Below are positions 55,480 through 64,000 of a stretch of 64,000 nucleotides of DNA, piece after piece; positions within the stretch are counted from its first letter, which is position 1; each line of letters starts with the position of its first letter. The translations under genes and the position numbers were made by a program. This stretch comes from Sacculina carcini. Taxonomy: Eukaryota > Arthropoda > Thecostraca > Sacculinidae. The notes beneath the pieces were generated by a model. That model saw only the letters and a list, made by a program, of their open reading frames with translations. It was not told the origin of the DNA and searched no databases. The stretch is taken from the NCBI GenBank assembly GCA_916048095.2, contig OU696584.1, positions 7,786,704-7,850,703 of the forward strand, written 5' to 3'.

Positions 55480-56014
55480 GCTAGTCCACAAGGATACACT
55501 GCACTCACCAAACAACGCACACGAAGCAATCATAATAAAATCGGCATACACAAAACAATCATGTGGCCCATCAGTTAATTAAGAAACCGAACGAAAGCAG
55601 AAACGGTAAATTCAAAAATAATATTAATGCCCATATTCTAAGCTACTATATTACCAACTTCGGATAGTAAATAGTAAACAATGATCTTTCAAGTGCTAGA
55701 ACAGCAGGGGTTAAGAAGCATTGTCGCATTGTTTTATCGTTAAAAGGGAATAGATACAGCCTATATGTCATTTATACCCCACAAAAATGGTCTACCTTTT
55801 TATTTGGGCTTAATAACAACGCAGCACACAAAACACTCAAACTTATCAAATGTCTCACTGCTCAGCAGAGGTGAACGAGATTTGACTACAGAATCGATTC
55901 TGACGATTCTTAAGCTAGATACAGCTTACAGACAGACTCAGCTTCTGAGTCAGTTCATGTACAAGATTATTGAACGTATTTGATCGCGAAAATTCATTTT
56001 CAGCCTACAATATG
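55480..56014. other. CPSF4 upstream region with Rep-E copy 1
   Basis: The sequence upstream of the CPSF4 start holds a repeat at about 55830-55915 ('tctcactgctcagcagaggt', 'agaatcgattct') that recurs inverted at 61215-61310. Confidence 0.55.
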
Positions 56015-56403
56015 TGTAATGGAATTGGAAACCACTTGTCTGTGAGCGCATGGTTTTGGTGTGCATGTGTGTGTGTGTGTATGTGTGTGTGTGCGCGCGG
56101 CTGGCCTGTCGTGTGTTTAGGTGTGTTGGTGTTGACCTTGGCGAAGGTCAAAGGCCGCCTGTGTAAGCGTAGGGAGTTGGTGTGTGGAGCGGATAGTGTG
56201 CGGTTGTGCAGGCGTGTGTGGTCGTGTAGGTGTGTGTTGAGTAGGGTTGTGTACAATCGGGTGTATTGGTTACTGCGTTTTGTGTTGATCGTGTTCATCT
56301 TCATTCTCTTGTTCTGTATTTTTCGTCACTGTCATTCATCGCTGTGCAATAAATCGCTTGTGAGAAGCGTGTGTACAATGGCAACAAGGGCGGTAAAACA
56401 ACA
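56015..56403 (+). repeat. 5' LTR
   Basis: Matches 60011-60399 along its full length. It contains an AATAAA-type signal and a short (GT)n tract. Confidence 0.92.
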
Positions 56404-57169
56404 AGCTATTTCGGCACCGACTTCAGCTCCAAATGTGTTGCGCTCCGACATGATGAAGAGTTTCGACGGCACAGGTGATGTGATCGCATGGCTCAAAAAA
56501 GCTGAATTGGTCGCTAAGCTTACTGGAGTCACTGATTTGCAGAGTTTTGTGCCTTTATTTCTAGAGGGAGCAGCATTGGCCTTGTATCTTGAGTTGAGTG
56601 TTGAGGCTCAATCAGATTATGAGTTGATTAAGTCGAAACTTCGAGAGGCATTTTCAAGCACTCCGGTGGATTCTTTCGTGTTATTGAAGAGTGTGATATG
56701 GCGTGGTGAGCAAGTTGATGTATATGCGAATGAAATACGTCGGTTAGCGGGCCTGTGTGGGTTTGGAGGTGATGCATTGGAGCTCGCCGTAAAGTTGGCG
56801 TTTATCAGTGGGTTTCCAGGCAGGATCTCGGCAGGGTTGCAGGAATATGATGTGCAACAGACGACAATGGAGGCTCTTCTCACCAAGGCTCGGATACTGG
56901 CGCGGTCGGTGTTAAGTGCTGTGGCCACTGAGCCCAGCGTCGCAGCTGACACCAGTGTTTCTGCGACAGCTCAGCGCCCTGTTGAGCGGCGTAATGGGTT
57001 CGTTGGACGGTGTTTTAATTGTGGAGGTCCACATATGGCTCGTCATTGCAAGAAAAATATGCCCCGGTGTTTCAAATGTGGCACAGTTGGTCACAGGGCA
57101 GTGCACTGCCATTTGGGAAACGATTGTGGGGAAGTTGCTGCGCCAGCGGCTTCCCCCGCGATGTTGTGA
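56378..57169 (+). CDS. gag-like protein of the LTR element
   Basis: A structural protein of a retroelement (fossil annotation). About 263 residues with two CCHC knuckles near the C-terminus (CFNCGGPHMARHC and CFKCGTVGHRAVHC). The frame opens at the edge of the LTR and overlaps the start of pol in another frame. Family members commonly express pol by translational frameshifting. Confidence 0.7.
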   Translation: MATRAVKQQAISAPTSAPNVLRSDMMKSFDGTGDVIAWLKKAELVAKLTGVTDLQSFVPLFLEGAALALYLELSVEAQSDYELIKSKLREAFSSTPVDSFVLLKSVIWRGEQVDVYANEIRRLAGLCGFGGDALELAVKLAFISGFPGRISAGLQEYDVQQTTMEALLTKARILARSVLSAVATEPSVAADTSVSATAQRPVERRNGFVGRCFNCGGPHMARHCKKNMPRCFKCGTVGHRAVHCHLGNDCGEVAAPAASPAML

Positions 57170-59991
57170 TGGCGCGAACAAATGATCTTCCATACGTGAC
57201 GGTTTCGATTTGCGGACGGCAAGTAAAGGCTTTGTTGGACACAGGATGTTCTACATCTATTATTTCAAGTAAATTGAGTGTTCCGAGCCACAGTGAAGTG
57301 ACACGTGTTATGACGGTGGACGGACGTGAAGTTGTGTGCTCAAATTCGTGTGTGATTGATATTGTCATCAATACAATACGGCTTAAAACTCGAGTCCTTG
57401 TCTTCCCTAGCATTGTTAGTGACTATGAGGTCATTCTGGGCATGGATGTTATTGGACAATTTGAAGAAGTTACCGTTTCAAAAGATGGTGTGAAATTTGG
57501 CTCGTTGAGAAGTGAACGCGTCAGCAATGTTCGTGATGAAATGGCTAGCTCTGCTACAGCATGCAAAAGAGCGTCGGAAAAAATTGTTGACGAGGATTTC
57601 GTTGCGAACTTCAATGGCTCATATTGGGAAGTGCAGTGGCTATTGAAAAATAAATCGCCGTTATTGACAAAATCCATTGGTTGTTACAAACAGACAATGA
57701 GAGGAGTGACGAAGAATGCATTTGACTGTGAAGTGAAGAGATGGATAGAAGAAGGCATACTGGTTCCTTGGCACGAGCATGTGGAGAAAGGCGTTCTGCC
57801 TCTGTTGGCAGTCGTTCAAGAAACGAAGGGGAAAATTCGCCCTGTAATTGATTTCAGGGAATTGAACGCCTACGTTAAGAGCCACACTGGGGATGAGTGG
57901 ATTGATGTTTGTGCAGACAAGTTACGACAATGGCGGCGTATGTCAGGCGCCACAGCGATGGTGGATTTAAAGTCAGCTTACCTGCAAATTCGGATCGATC
58001 CGAGCTTGTGGAAGTATCAATTGGTCCGACATGGCGGGAGAACCTACTGTCTAACTAGGCTTGGTTTTGGTCTTTGTTCGGGACCCAGAATTATGACAAG
58101 AATTCTACGCAGTGTCTTGGATAAGTCAGAGAGAATAGCAAACGCCACTGATTCATACGTAGACGACATCATTGTCGACACGTCGAAAGTCGAGGCCAGT
58201 GAAGTGGTCCGGCATCTGAAGTTGTACGGACTTGCGGCAAAGGAGCCAGCGTCCATTGATGGTGGCAGTGTACTCGGTCTGAAAGTGCAAATGAATCATG
58301 ATGGTGTCTTGGAATTTCGCAGAGGAAACGAGATCCCGGAATTGAAAGAGGACTTGACCAAGCGAGAATTGTTCTCCATATGTGGCAAGCTGGTGGGACA
58401 TTACCCCATAGCAGGATGGCTTAGACCAGCGTGCAGTTTTATAAAACGACAAGCCTCATCTTGCGACTGGGATGATCCAGTGCCTCGTGCTGTTTTGGAT
58501 ATGACTGAGGAAATGTTGAATCGGACCAGAGGCGAAGATCCGGTGAAGGGTAAATGGGTGGTGTCGGATACCAAAGCCGGTGTGATATGGTGCGACGCCA
58601 GCAATTTAGCCATTGGAGCGGCTGTAGAAGTGGATGGTGTTTTAGTGGAAGATGCGTCGTGGCAACGAAAGAGAAGTGACTTTGCACATATTAATGTTGC
58701 GGAACTGGAGGCAGTGTCCCGAGGACTGAACCTGGCGTTGAAGTGGGGATTGAATAAAATTGATATACGCACTGACTCTTCAACAGTGGCTGGCTGGCTC
58801 CAGTCAACATTGACATGTGAGAGAAGGGTGAGAACAAAAGGAGCTGCTGAAGTGTTGATAAAGCGCCGGCTCGGTATCATCAAAGATTTAGTAAATGAAC
58901 TGAGTTTGAGCGTGAACATTTCTCTCGTAGCGACCGCTGCTAACAAAGCTGATCTGTTGACACGAGTTAAAAAGGACTGGATACGAGAGCATGCTACTGA
59001 ACGGGACGGCGGATTGTGTGGTGTAACAATGGAGCAGGTTAAGGATTTACATTGTTTACATCATATGGGAGTCGAGCGATCACTGTTCCTCTCAAAGAAG
59101 GTCGACCCTGGAGTATCACGGGAGCAAGTAGAAAACGTAGTAAGACATTGCGTGCAGTGTCAGTCCATCGATCCGGCTCCCGTAGGACATGAACCGGGTG
59201 TGCTCCACGTGTCGACTAACTGGAGCCGACTAGCAGTCGACGTGACTCATTTCAGACACCGCGGGTATTTGACCATGATAGATTGCGGCCCGGGCCGATT
59301 TGCTTTGTGGCGGGAACTAAGAATGGAAACGGCAGAAGAAGTATCAGCGATTTTGGAAAGTGTGTTTCTAGAGCGTGGACCAGTAGACCAAGTCCTGATG
59401 GATAACGGCACAATATTCAGGTCGGCCTTGTTCCGAGAAATGCTGAAGCGATGGAATGTTGGCAGCTTTTATAGAGCGGCATACCGCCCGAGTGGAAATG
59501 GGATTATCGAAAGGCATCATCGGACAATAAAAAGAATGTCAGAAAGAACAAACGTGTCTCCGATGACAGCTGTGTTCTGGTATAACGCAGCTGCAAAGAA
59601 CGGACAGCAAGAAGAGAGCGCACCGCAACGTCATGTCTACACTTATATATGGCGTCATCCCAGAGCTATGCCCAGCATAGATAACACACAAGGCGGATCA
59701 AAAGTTAAAATTGGCGACGAAGTCTGGGTCAAGCCTGTGCCTGCCAGATGCACATCCCATTGGTCGCAAGGAACAGTGACTGGGATTCAGTCTCAAAACA
59801 ACATTTCAGTAGATGGCGTACCGAGACATTTGACGGACTTGAGGCCTGTGGTAGTTGAAAATGCTGGAGGCTCTGCAACGGAAAATGTACATGAAACGAG
59901 TGGTTCTGATGACATACCTCGCAGATCTACTAGAGTGAGAAGACAGCCGATTAGGTTTGAAGATTACGTTCTGGAAAGTGATGATCATTGA
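57019..59991 (+). CDS. pol-like polyprotein of the LTR element
   Basis: Domains in order: aspartic protease (LLDTGCSTSII), reverse transcriptase (VIDFRELNAY, YVDDIIVD), RNase H (VIWCDASNLAIGAAV, DIRTDSSTVAGWL), integrase zinc-binding (HHMGVERS, HCVQC) and core (AVDVTHF, VLMDNGTIF, SGNGIIERHHRTIK). The true N-terminus is undefined because the frame overlaps gag. Confidence 0.85.
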   Translation: MWRSTYGSSLQEKYAPVFQMWHSWSQGSALPFGKRLWGSCCASGFPRDVVMARTNDLPYVTVSICGRQVKALLDTGCSTSIISSKLSVPSHSEVTRVMTVDGREVVCSNSCVIDIVINTIRLKTRVLVFPSIVSDYEVILGMDVIGQFEEVTVSKDGVKFGSLRSERVSNVRDEMASSATACKRASEKIVDEDFVANFNGSYWEVQWLLKNKSPLLTKSIGCYKQTMRGVTKNAFDCEVKRWIEEGILVPWHEHVEKGVLPLLAVVQETKGKIRPVIDFRELNAYVKSHTGDEWIDVCADKLRQWRRMSGATAMVDLKSAYLQIRIDPSLWKYQLVRHGGRTYCLTRLGFGLCSGPRIMTRILRSVLDKSERIANATDSYVDDIIVDTSKVEASEVVRHLKLYGLAAKEPASIDGGSVLGLKVQMNHDGVLEFRRGNEIPELKEDLTKRELFSICGKLVGHYPIAGWLRPACSFIKRQASSCDWDDPVPRAVLDMTEEMLNRTRGEDPVKGKWVVSDTKAGVIWCDASNLAIGAAVEVDGVLVEDASWQRKRSDFAHINVAELEAVSRGLNLALKWGLNKIDIRTDSSTVAGWLQSTLTCERRVRTKGAAEVLIKRRLGIIKDLVNELSLSVNISLVATAANKADLLTRVKKDWIREHATERDGGLCGVTMEQVKDLHCLHHMGVERSLFLSKKVDPGVSREQVENVVRHCVQCQSIDPAPVGHEPGVLHVSTNWSRLAVDVTHFRHRGYLTMIDCGPGRFALWRELRMETAEEVSAILESVFLERGPVDQVLMDNGTIFRSALFREMLKRWNVGSFYRAAYRPSGNGIIERHHRTIKRMSERTNVSPMTAVFWYNAAAKNGQQEESAPQRHVYTYIWRHPRAMPSIDNTQGGSKVKIGDEVWVKPVPARCTSHWSQGTVTGIQSQNNISVDGVPRHLTDLRPVVVENAGGSATENVHETSGSDDIPRRSTRVRRQPIRFEDYVLESDDH

Positions 59992-60010
59992 TCTTAAGAT
60001 CAAGAGGGAG

Positions 60011-60399
60011 TGTAATGGAATTGGAAACCACTTGTCTGTGAGCGCATGGTTTTGGTGTGCATGTGTGTGTGTGTGTATGTGTGTGTGTGCGCGCGGCTGG
60101 CCTGTCGTGTGTTTAGGTGTGTTGGTGTTGACCTTGGCGAAGGTCAAAGGCCGCCTGTGTAAGCGTAGGGAGTTGGTGTGTGGAGCGGATAGTGTGCGGT
60201 TGTGCAGGCGTGTGTGGTCGTGTAGGTGTGTGTTGAGTAGGGTTGTGTACAATCGGGTGTATTGGTTACTGCGTTTTGTGTTGATCGTGTTCATCTTCAT
60301 TCTCTTGTTCTGTATTTTTCGTCACTGTCATTCATCGCTGTGCAATAAATCGCTTGTGAGAAGCGTGTGTACAATGGCAACAAGGGCGGTAAAACAACA
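60011..60399 (+). repeat. 3' LTR
   Basis: Matches the 5' LTR and is followed by the target duplication atatg at 60400-60404. Confidence 0.92.
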
Positions 60400-60469
60400 A
60401 TATGTCAGTTTGCAAAAAATTTAGTTTTATAAATTCATTTCACCTGACTTCTTTAAATACGTTTGAACT

Positions 60470-60900
60470 TGAATCATATTCATAATCATAATCATATTCA
60501 TTTGTGTTGTTGTTACTTATTGAATCATATTTATCTTTATTGTTGGATGTTTCTTATTGAATCATATTTATTGTTCTTGATTGTTATTCATTACCTATTT
60601 ATTAATATTTATTCTTATTTATTGATAGCTGTTATTTACTGAATCACATATTTATTGTTGATTGTTTTTATTTATTGAGGAACGTGGGCGGAGTGACATT
60701 ATGGATTGTTATCGGATGATGGTTTATTATTTATTGTTTTTTTTCCAACTCTCTTTCTAGACTTTTTTCTTTTCGAACTCTCTTTCTCTCTGAATCTTTT
60801 GGGCGCTTCCGGTATATAGGGCCCCCCTAGGGTGGTACTAGTGCTTGCACTCTTCCCATGCTACTGGATTAGCCTGTAATTAATAAATAATAAAAACTTC
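60470..60900 (+). mobile_element. Rep-A copy
   Basis: AT-rich leader ('cttattgaatcatattta'), then 'gggcggagtgacattatgga', 'gggcgcttccggtatatagg', 'catgctactggattagcctg' and an AATAAATAATAA tail. Closely similar to 51780-52333. Confidence 0.75.
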
Positions 60901-61214
60901 TGAGTTTGCTCTAAGATGGAATTTAGCTCCGCCCCTCACAAGCTAGATCAGTCAGAAGTCCATTATGTAGTATATATATATAATAATTTTTATATATTGC
61001 CAATCATATCAATTGCATTGATGTTAATTGCTTGGTAATTTATAATTGTGAGAGTTCCTGAGTTGCCATGGCAACGCAACGGAAAAATGGAAAAAGGAGA
61101 TTTTTGGGGGGGAGGAACAAGTGAGGGAAATGGAAGGAATGGTTTACGTGTCTTGGAGTTTGTTGAAAGTGTTGTTTTATTGTTAACTGTTTTTATAATA
61201 TAAAAAAACATATA

Positions 61215-61310
61215 ACAAAAGCCAACCTAAAGAATCGGGATAATCGATTCTGGATTCTAATCTGGACCACCTCTACTGAGCAGTGAGGCATTCGGTAAGT
61301 TTGGGTAGAG
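61215..61310 (-). repeat. Rep-E copy 2 (inverted)
   Basis: Reverse complement of 55830-55915: 'cctcactgctcagtagaggt', 'agaatcgatta'. The region 61311-61711 upstream of VTA1 shows no other feature. Confidence 0.6.
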
Positions 61311-61711
61311 GTGTGTGTTATAGATATAAATAAATAGATATATATAAATAGATGGGCTATTTTTATGGTTTAGAAATGATACGCGGGCCGCATGTGTACT
61401 CTTAACGGTAATACAACACGGTAGTGTTCTCAAATTTTTGTTCTAGAGCTTGTTACATCACTTGAACAGTATTTAGTAAGCGAAACTTGTTATATAGTAG
61501 TTGACTTGATATATAAACATTGGTATTATTTTCAACTTCATTTTTAATCATGTAAAGTTTCTTAATTAATCGGCGGGCTGCATATCTGATACCTCTGGTT
61601 TATGTGGCTAGCGTGGACCGTTTCTTGTTTAGCTATGTGCTGATGTTGTTTTTTCGACAATTCGATTTCCCGGCTTTGAGCACACAAATCACTGGTTGAT
61701 AGCTTGTTATA

Positions 61712-62602
61712 ATGACGTCGTGTCAGCTGAAGCTACCTGCTACTATTCCCGCTCAACTTCAATCGATCAAGTCGTATTTGCGCACTGCTAGTGAGTTAGC
61801 GAGTGACGATCCGGCGGCGGCCTATTGGTGTCGCCTGCATGCACTACAATCTGGCTTGGCGCTCGACCGATCTCCCGACTCCCTGGCAGTGCTTATGCCT
61901 CTGATGGAGTGGCTAGAAGCGACCAAAGCTGCGGCCGCCAACTCGGGCTGTGACACGATTTGCTGCGAGGTGGTGGCGCACGCTCACGTCGAGAACAAGG
62001 GCCGCCGCTTGTTCAGCTGGGCCGACACTGAGGACCGTGCGGGTCGTGCTACCAACAGCGTTGTCAGAGCGTTCTACGCGGCCGGTGTGTTGTTCGACGT
62101 GTGCTGTGCCGTGTTCGGCAACGAGATCGGCGATGAAGTGGCCGAGCTGCGCCGCTACGCCAAATGGAAGGCAGCCTACATCCATGGCTGCTTGAAATCG
62201 GGTCGAGAGGTGGTGCCCGGCCCGCCGTCTGCTGACGTGACCGGTTCTCAGGGCTGCAGTGTGGATGATGGCCAAGTAGCTGCTTTGCCAGTCTTTCATA
62301 GCACGTCGCTAGATAATTCTGACAATTCTACGACCGAAGAGCGTTCGGCGTTTCCGCAGTTCCCACATGCGTCGAGCTCAGGTCACCCGCCTTATTGTTC
62401 TCCGTCCAGCTCTGCTTCTGCGCGTGCCGCTACCACCGCCGCTGTTGCGCCTACTTCGTCTCCATCGGCGGCCGGTGTGGAAGTTATGGTGCAGGCACAG
62501 AAACTTGCCAAAATGGCCTACAGTGCTCTCAACCACGAAGACGTTAACACAGCTATAGATAATCTGGAAAAAGCACTTGGTCTGCTGAAGACTGGTCGAT
62601 AG
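61712..62602 (+). CDS. VTA1: VTA1 / LIP5, ESCRT-associated VPS4 activator, single exon
   Basis: Binds and stimulates the VPS4 ATPase that disassembles ESCRT-III on endosomes. 296 residues (human 307). The N-terminal tandem MIT-like region is clear: PAQLQSIKSYLRTASELASD, DPAAAYWCRLHALQSGLAL, HAHVENKGRRLFSWAD and VVRAFYAAGVLFDV, with LRRYAKWKAAYIHGCLKSG near 155-175. A Ser/Pro/Ala-rich linker follows. The C-terminal VSL domain that dimerises and contacts VPS4 is present (AQKLAKMAYSALNHEDVNTA). The start is the first ATG. No intron interrupts it. UBL4 follows 0.5 kb downstream on the same strand. Confidence 0.95.
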   Translation: MTSCQLKLPATIPAQLQSIKSYLRTASELASDDPAAAYWCRLHALQSGLALDRSPDSLAVLMPLMEWLEATKAAAANSGCDTICCEVVAHAHVENKGRRLFSWADTEDRAGRATNSVVRAFYAAGVLFDVCCAVFGNEIGDEVAELRRYAKWKAAYIHGCLKSGREVVPGPPSADVTGSQGCSVDDGQVAALPVFHSTSLDNSDNSTTEERSAFPQFPHASSSGHPPYCSPSSSASARAATTAAVAPTSSPSAAGVEVMVQAQKLAKMAYSALNHEDVNTAIDNLEKALGLLKTGR

Positions 62603-63116
62603 ATAGTCATACTCGCGTGAATATGTTTTCACACCACCAACGCACATATTTCGGCTTTTAGGGGGCACATAACGTTCGCGTCATGCTCTAATATTGTTGG
62701 TGTATTTTTGAGAAGCTCAATATAATTATGATGTTTATGAGAAACATACTTCCTTATTGCATTTGACAACGTGGAAGAAGTGACGTTTAGATATTTGAGG
62801 TATTTTTCAGAAGGCCTTTAAATATTTTTGGCATGGTGTTAATTTCGCAGGGAATATTGCTGATAGTTCTTGAATCCAAATTAAAGTATACACTTTTGTA
62901 ATTCATTCAAAGACAATGTACAAGTGTTGCAATGGATATGTATGTTCAGTATCGTAAACGTTGGCCACGTTATTTCGTATTTAACAAATGCATCGACTTT
63001 TCGGGCCATACGTCACCTCTTTTCAGGAACATTAGACTAATGTTTTCCAAACGCGCGACACGGCAATGTTTGCGTCGTTGCCTTATTTGTGTGTTGTTGT
63101 TAAGCAGACGCTCAAA
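62603..63116. other. Spacer between VTA1 and UBL4
   Basis: 514 bp, AT-rich, with no gene seen. An in-frame upstream ATG for UBL4 lies at 63066. Confidence 0.6.
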
Positions 63117-63596
63117 ATGCTCGTGCATGTGAAGGCACTGCAAGGCGGCACTTCGTTCTCTGTCAACGTGCAGCCCGACACAAGTGTGGCTGATTTTAGA
63201 GGCAGAGTGTTGACGCAGCTGCGCTCCATCGAGTCTGCCGCCACAGACTCCGCCCACGACGCTGGTTTCAAACTGCTGTTTCAGGGACGCACGCTCACCG
63301 ACAATCAGTGCGATATATCTCACTATGGCATCAAAGAAGGGTCGAGGGTGTTTCTGGTGGTGAGTCGCGCTCAGTCGCAGCGTGTCGCTCGCAAACACTG
63401 TCGCGACCACACGACCGACGGCTGGTCTGCACTGCGACTATATCTTGAACAGCAGCTCGGCGATGAACTGCTGACCGATCGTGTGATGGTGGTTTTCAAG
63501 CAGCGTTTGAGAAAACATTTGTCTACGTTGAATTTGGATGACATTGAGCGATATTTCACGTCTCTTCCAGCATCCCGCCAATTCTGCTACCAGTGA
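63117..63596 (+). CDS. UBL4A: Ubiquitin-like protein 4 (UBL4/Get5), single exon
   Basis: A component of the BAG6-GET4-UBL4A complex that hands tail-anchored membrane proteins to the targeting ATPase in the cytosol. 159 residues. The start MLVHVKALQGGTSFSV aligns with human MQLTVKALQGRECSLQV, which favours this ATG over the in-frame one at 63066 (17 extra residues). The ubiquitin-like domain includes LLFQGRTLTDNQCDISHYGI. It has a short insertion after the first helix (SIESAATDSAHDAG). The C-terminal Tugs-type helix is present: LRKHLSTLNLDDIERYF, matching SRLSLDDIERLA of UBL4A. The symbol denotes family. Confidence 0.88.
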   Translation: MLVHVKALQGGTSFSVNVQPDTSVADFRGRVLTQLRSIESAATDSAHDAGFKLLFQGRTLTDNQCDISHYGIKEGSRVFLVVSRAQSQRVARKHCRDHTTDGWSALRLYLEQQLGDELLTDRVMVVFKQRLRKHLSTLNLDDIERYFTSLPASRQFCYQ

Positions 63597-63769
63597 ACAC
63601 ACGAAACTGCTACTGGAGATACAACAAGGACCACCCGAGCTATGCTACCCATTTGTTTTCAATGATGTCTGGTCTCATAAACGTGTTTTCAGCATCAAAA
63701 TAGAGTTTCTGTGCGCTTGTTTTGATAACCGGTACTTTTTAGCTGACACCACACGCAGATGACATCGGT

Positions 63770-64000
63770 TTACTAGATTCACAGTACGGATAGTTATTTA
63801 TTTCCGTAGATAAGACAGGATAGGGGCAGCTGCAGCATCCAAGGGGGTGCCAACCTTGCTGAATTATCCCTGTCCCCTTGGATATGGCAGGAGTGGGAAG
63901 GAGGAAGCAGAGGGTCTGCTTCCAGTCACCTCTTCCTCGACACACAGCGGCTACGGCGGCAGTATTCTTATCCCCTATCGCAGGGGCACTTTGGTGTTGC
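63770..64000 (-). repeat. Dispersed repeat Rep-F, running off the window
   Basis: On the minus strand it contains 'gataggggataagaatactg' and 'gccgccgta', shared with about 32896-32950. It also has 'aggtgactggaagcag' in common with Rep-D. Class is unknown. Confidence 0.5.

Larger units (their letters stand above)
56015..60399 (+). mobile_element. LTR retrotransposon, Ty3/gypsy-like, looks whole and young
   Basis: 4385 bp with 389-bp LTRs at 56015-56403 and 60011-60399 that I read as identical, each with TG...CA ends, and a 5-bp target duplication atatg (56010-56014, 60400-60404). A purine-rich stretch (aagagggag) precedes the 3' LTR. Parts: a gag-like frame with two CCHC knuckles, and a pol frame with protease, reverse transcriptase, RNase H and integrase in Ty3/gypsy order. 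The pol sequence is divergent and some stretches recall BEL/Pao, so the family call is moderate. Indistinguishable LTRs imply recent insertion. Confidence 0.88.

Noticed and set aside
63066-63116. Upstream in-frame ATG as UBL4 start
   Set aside because: The 17 extra residues have no counterpart in the family; the second ATG aligns with the known N-terminus.

Overview
This is a piece of an animal nuclear genome: intron-containing genes on both strands, GT-AG splice sites, dense (AC/GT)n microsatellites, a tRNA-derived SINE, LINEs, hAT-type MITEs and an LTR retroelement. An arthropod, perhaps a crustacean, fits best. The arguments are a 12-cysteine crustin-like secreted peptide gene, an Sfmbt protein with FCS finger, four MBT repeats and SAM domain, a VDR/HR96-like nuclear receptor, and a CPSF30 with two zinc knuckles. 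The assignment is inference from gene content, not from a marker gene.

Layout, left to right. 151-13743 (+): 3' part of an NR1-type nuclear receptor; its large intron (3876-10448) carries an antisense LINE with an open ORF2. 15019-19874 (-): BuGZ/ZNF207, convergent with the receptor. 20914-22725 (+): sulfite oxidase, divergent from ZNF207. 23710-28583 (-): G-alpha-12/13. 29686-30540 (+): mitochondrial enoyl-CoA hydratase, divergent from G-alpha. 31416-32491 (-): three-exon crustin-like peptide. 34106-38517 (-): beta-ureidopropionase. 38895-39830 (-): ELP5. 40856-41134 (-): SmE. 42306-50032 (+): Sfmbt, divergent from SmE. 51085-55479 (-): CPSF30/CPSF4, convergent with Sfmbt. 56015-60399: a young LTR retrotransposon with indistinguishable LTRs and a 5-bp target duplication. 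61712-62602 (+): VTA1. 63117-63596 (+): UBL4/Get5.

The genes are mostly unrelated housekeeping functions: transcription and chromatin, pre-mRNA 3'-end processing and splicing, spindle assembly, sulfur and pyrimidine catabolism, beta-oxidation, tRNA modification, ESCRT and tail-anchored protein targeting. There is no operon-like functional cluster. Exon structures were built by hand from splice signals and reading phase; all eight multi-exon models close with consistent phases throughout.

The most distinctive non-genic signals are: (1) (GT)n tracts directly abutting many splice acceptors and some donors; (2) several dispersed repeat families concentrated in introns, including a repeat nested inside a hAT MITE that keeps a perfect 8-bp target duplication; (3) a SINE whose tRNA head is amplified seven-fold in tandem; (4) a LINE whose ORF1 and ORF2 share one frame separated by a single TGA; (5) minisatellites that start at or fill introns. 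I did not find a clear multi-gene novel system.
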